Source: Spirochaetales bacterium
Lineage (GTDB): Bacteria > Spirochaetota > Spirochaetia > DSM-27196 > SLST01
Direction: 5' to 3'
Assembly (NCBI GenBank): GCA_028284845.1
Contig: JANQQY010000200.1
Coordinates: forward strand, 1-6,273
DNA: 6,273 bases
In this document: piece by piece, positions 4,970 to 6,273 of the stretch
Layout: every line of letters starts with the position of its first letter
How positions within the stretch are numbered: the stretch's first letter is position 1
Notes under the pieces: model-generated
What the model saw: the letters and a program-made list of their open reading frames with translations, nothing else
Told to the model about the DNA's origin: nothing
Database searches by the model: none
Made by a program: the position numbers and the translations under genes

Positions 4970-6273
4970 ATGCAGCTTCGTCCGCCCGCCGTGCCGCTCG
5001 TGACCGTGGACCCTTACTTCTCCATCTGGTCGACCTCAGACGCCCTTCATCAGGGCCGTACGCGGCACTGGACGCTTGAGCCTCACGACCTTCTGGGCCT
5101 CATTCGGATTGATGGAAGCCTCTATCGATTTCTTGGTTCGAGCTCGTTTGGACCCTCATGGCGGAATGCGCGGCAACCGTCCGGGATGCGGCAGGCATCG
5201 CTCACCGTGACGCCAACGCGAAGCGAGTACATTTTTCTGGACGCCGGCGTCGAGCTCAACGTCGAGTTCCTTTCGCCGCTCCTGACGGATGACCTCGATC
5301 TTCTCAGCCGGCCGTTCAGTTACGTTCGCCTTTCCGTCACCGTCACTGATGGTCAGGAGCACCAGGTATCAATCTTCTTTGGCGCCTCAGCCGGCATCTC
5401 ACAAAGACACGAGCGCCAGGCGCTTGTGTGGGACGAGTCGGAGATTGATAGCGGCTGGACATCGATGAGGAGCGGCACCTGGGAGCAGCCGGTCCTGGGG
5501 CAGCGCGAGGATCTGACGCAGATCGACTGGGGCTACTTCCATCTGATCACCCAGTCGGAATTCGAACGGCGGATTGAGTCGCGCCAGGTGCTGATTGATC
5601 AGTTTTTGGAGAGTGGATCGATCTCCGGTGATTCACTCACCTGGATCCGGCGGGGCGCACGGAATGCGGAGCCGCCGCTCCTTGGGACATCGTGGCAGAT
5701 TGGCGCTCTCGCGAAGAGCGCGGAGACGACTATCGTTCTTGGGTACGACGACGTTGTCTCGATCGACTACTTTGGCACGAGGTCGCCCGCCTTCTGCTTC
5801 CGGGATCGGGAGACCTTTGCCTCCGTAGCAACAAAGGCGATCACTGAGCGAGACCGAATCCGATCTGCCTGTATTCGTTTTGACGAAGAGTTGACTCAAG
5901 CTGCAGACAAGAGTGGAGGCGACCAGTTCGCCGAACTCATCGCACTTGCCTATCGTCAATCGATCGCCGCTCACAAGCTCATCGCGGATGAGGAGGGTGC
6001 CGCCATCTTCCTCTCCAAAGAGTGTACGAGTAACGGCAGCATCGGAACGGTCGATGTAGCCTACCCATCGACTCCGCTCTATCTCCTCCTCCAACCGGAG
6101 CTCGTCGCTGCGATGCTCCGTCCGGTCTTTCGCTTTGCGGAGTCCGAAGCCTGGCCTGAACCCTACGCGCCTCACGACGTGGGCACCTACCCCTATGCAA
6201 CCGGTCAGACCTACGGTGTTCGCATCGACACCATCGACTTCTCCCGTCAGATGCCGGTCGAGGAGTGTGGAAA
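4970..6273 (+). CDS. DUF4964/DUF5127/DUF4965 family protein, glutaminase A (GtaA)-like, 3' end beyond the window
   Basis: The open frame runs from ATG 4970 to the window edge without a stop: 434 complete codons, of about 650-700 expected for the family. Domains in order: an N-terminal DUF4964-like part (about 1-60; RPPAVPLVTVDPYFSIWS, TRHWT, GLIRIDG, YRFLG), a beta-rich DUF5127-like part (about 75-290; PFSYVRLSVTVTDG, DWGYFHL) and the start of the six-helical-hairpin DUF4965 domain (about 318 on). In that last part AYRQSIAAHKL, SKECTSNGSIGTVDVAYPS, PHDVGTYPYA and QMPVEECG match family-conserved blocks. The named fungal member is a secreted glutaminase, releasing ammonia from glutamine; most bacterial members have no tested activity. 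This copy has no signal peptide, so it should be cytoplasmic, unlike the secreted fungal and many Bacteroidetes forms. It is divergent from the ArsR-type regulator, which probably controls it. The family call is firm; the activity is uncertain, and the sugar-locus context leaves room for a carbohydrate-active role. Confidence 0.88.
   Translation, partial: MQLRPPAVPLVTVDPYFSIWSTSDALHQGRTRHWTLEPHDLLGLIRIDGSLYRFLGSSSFGPSWRNARQPSGMRQASLTVTPTRSEYIFLDAGVELNVEFLSPLLTDDLDLLSRPFSYVRLSVTVTDGQEHQVSIFFGASAGISQRHERQALVWDESEIDSGWTSMRSGTWEQPVLGQREDLTQIDWGYFHLITQSEFERRIESRQVLIDQFLESGSISGDSLTWIRRGARNAEPPLLGTSWQIGALAKSAETTIVLGYDDVVSIDYFGTRSPAFCFRDRETFASVATKAITERDRIRSACIRFDEELTQAADKSGGDQFAELIALAYRQSIAAHKLIADEEGAAIFLSKECTSNGSIGTVDVAYPSTPLYLLLQPELVAAMLRPVFRFAESEAWPEPYAPHDVGTYPYATGQTYGVRIDTIDFSRQMPVEECG

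Noticed and set aside
5633..6175. Minus-strand open frame (180 codons) opposite the GtaA-like gene
   Set aside because: The + strand frame matches family-conserved blocks throughout this stretch, so the minus frame is a shadow.

Overview
The window looks like part of a glycan-uptake and breakdown locus from a free-living bacterium of moderately high GC content, probably a spirochaete of the Spirochaeta/Sphaerochaeta kind. The main clue is the solute-binding protein. Its signal peptide ends in ...AFA followed by GGTTEG, with no lipobox cysteine, a pattern typical of periplasmic binding proteins in spirochaetes. The LplC/LplA-type transporter, sulfatase and ArsR-type regulator are common in such genomes but also occur in Firmicutes, so the taxonomic call is an inference.

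Layout. (1) Bases 1-650 (+): the 3' part of an ABC sugar-transporter inner-membrane permease of the LplC/YtcP type. (2) 709-2301 (+): its extracellular solute-binding protein, preceded by a strong ribosome binding site. (3) 2302-2397: two hairpins, the second followed by a T-run, so probably an intrinsic terminator or partial terminator. (4) 2398-3939 (+): a formylglycine-dependent (Cys-type) sulfatase with no signal peptide, starting at GTG. (5) 3941-4870 (-): an ArsR-like winged-helix regulator fused to a large beta-rich C-terminal domain, converging on the sulfatase with a single base between the two stop codons. (6) 4871-4969: a divergent AT-rich control region with a candidate promoter in each direction and two inverted repeats lying over them. 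(7) 4970-6273 (+): the 5' part of a DUF4964/DUF5127/DUF4965 ('glutaminase A-like') protein that runs off the window.

How the parts may work together (inference): the binding protein and permease import an oligosaccharide or related solute. The cytoplasmic sulfatase would remove sulfate from the imported compound. The divergently transcribed GtaA-like enzyme, also without an export signal, would act on a related intracellular substrate. The ArsR-type regulator probably controls the GtaA-like gene and itself through the shared intergenic region, with its C-terminal domain as the likely sensor. The substrate cannot be read from the sequence. No RNA gene, mobile element, CRISPR array or attachment site was seen.
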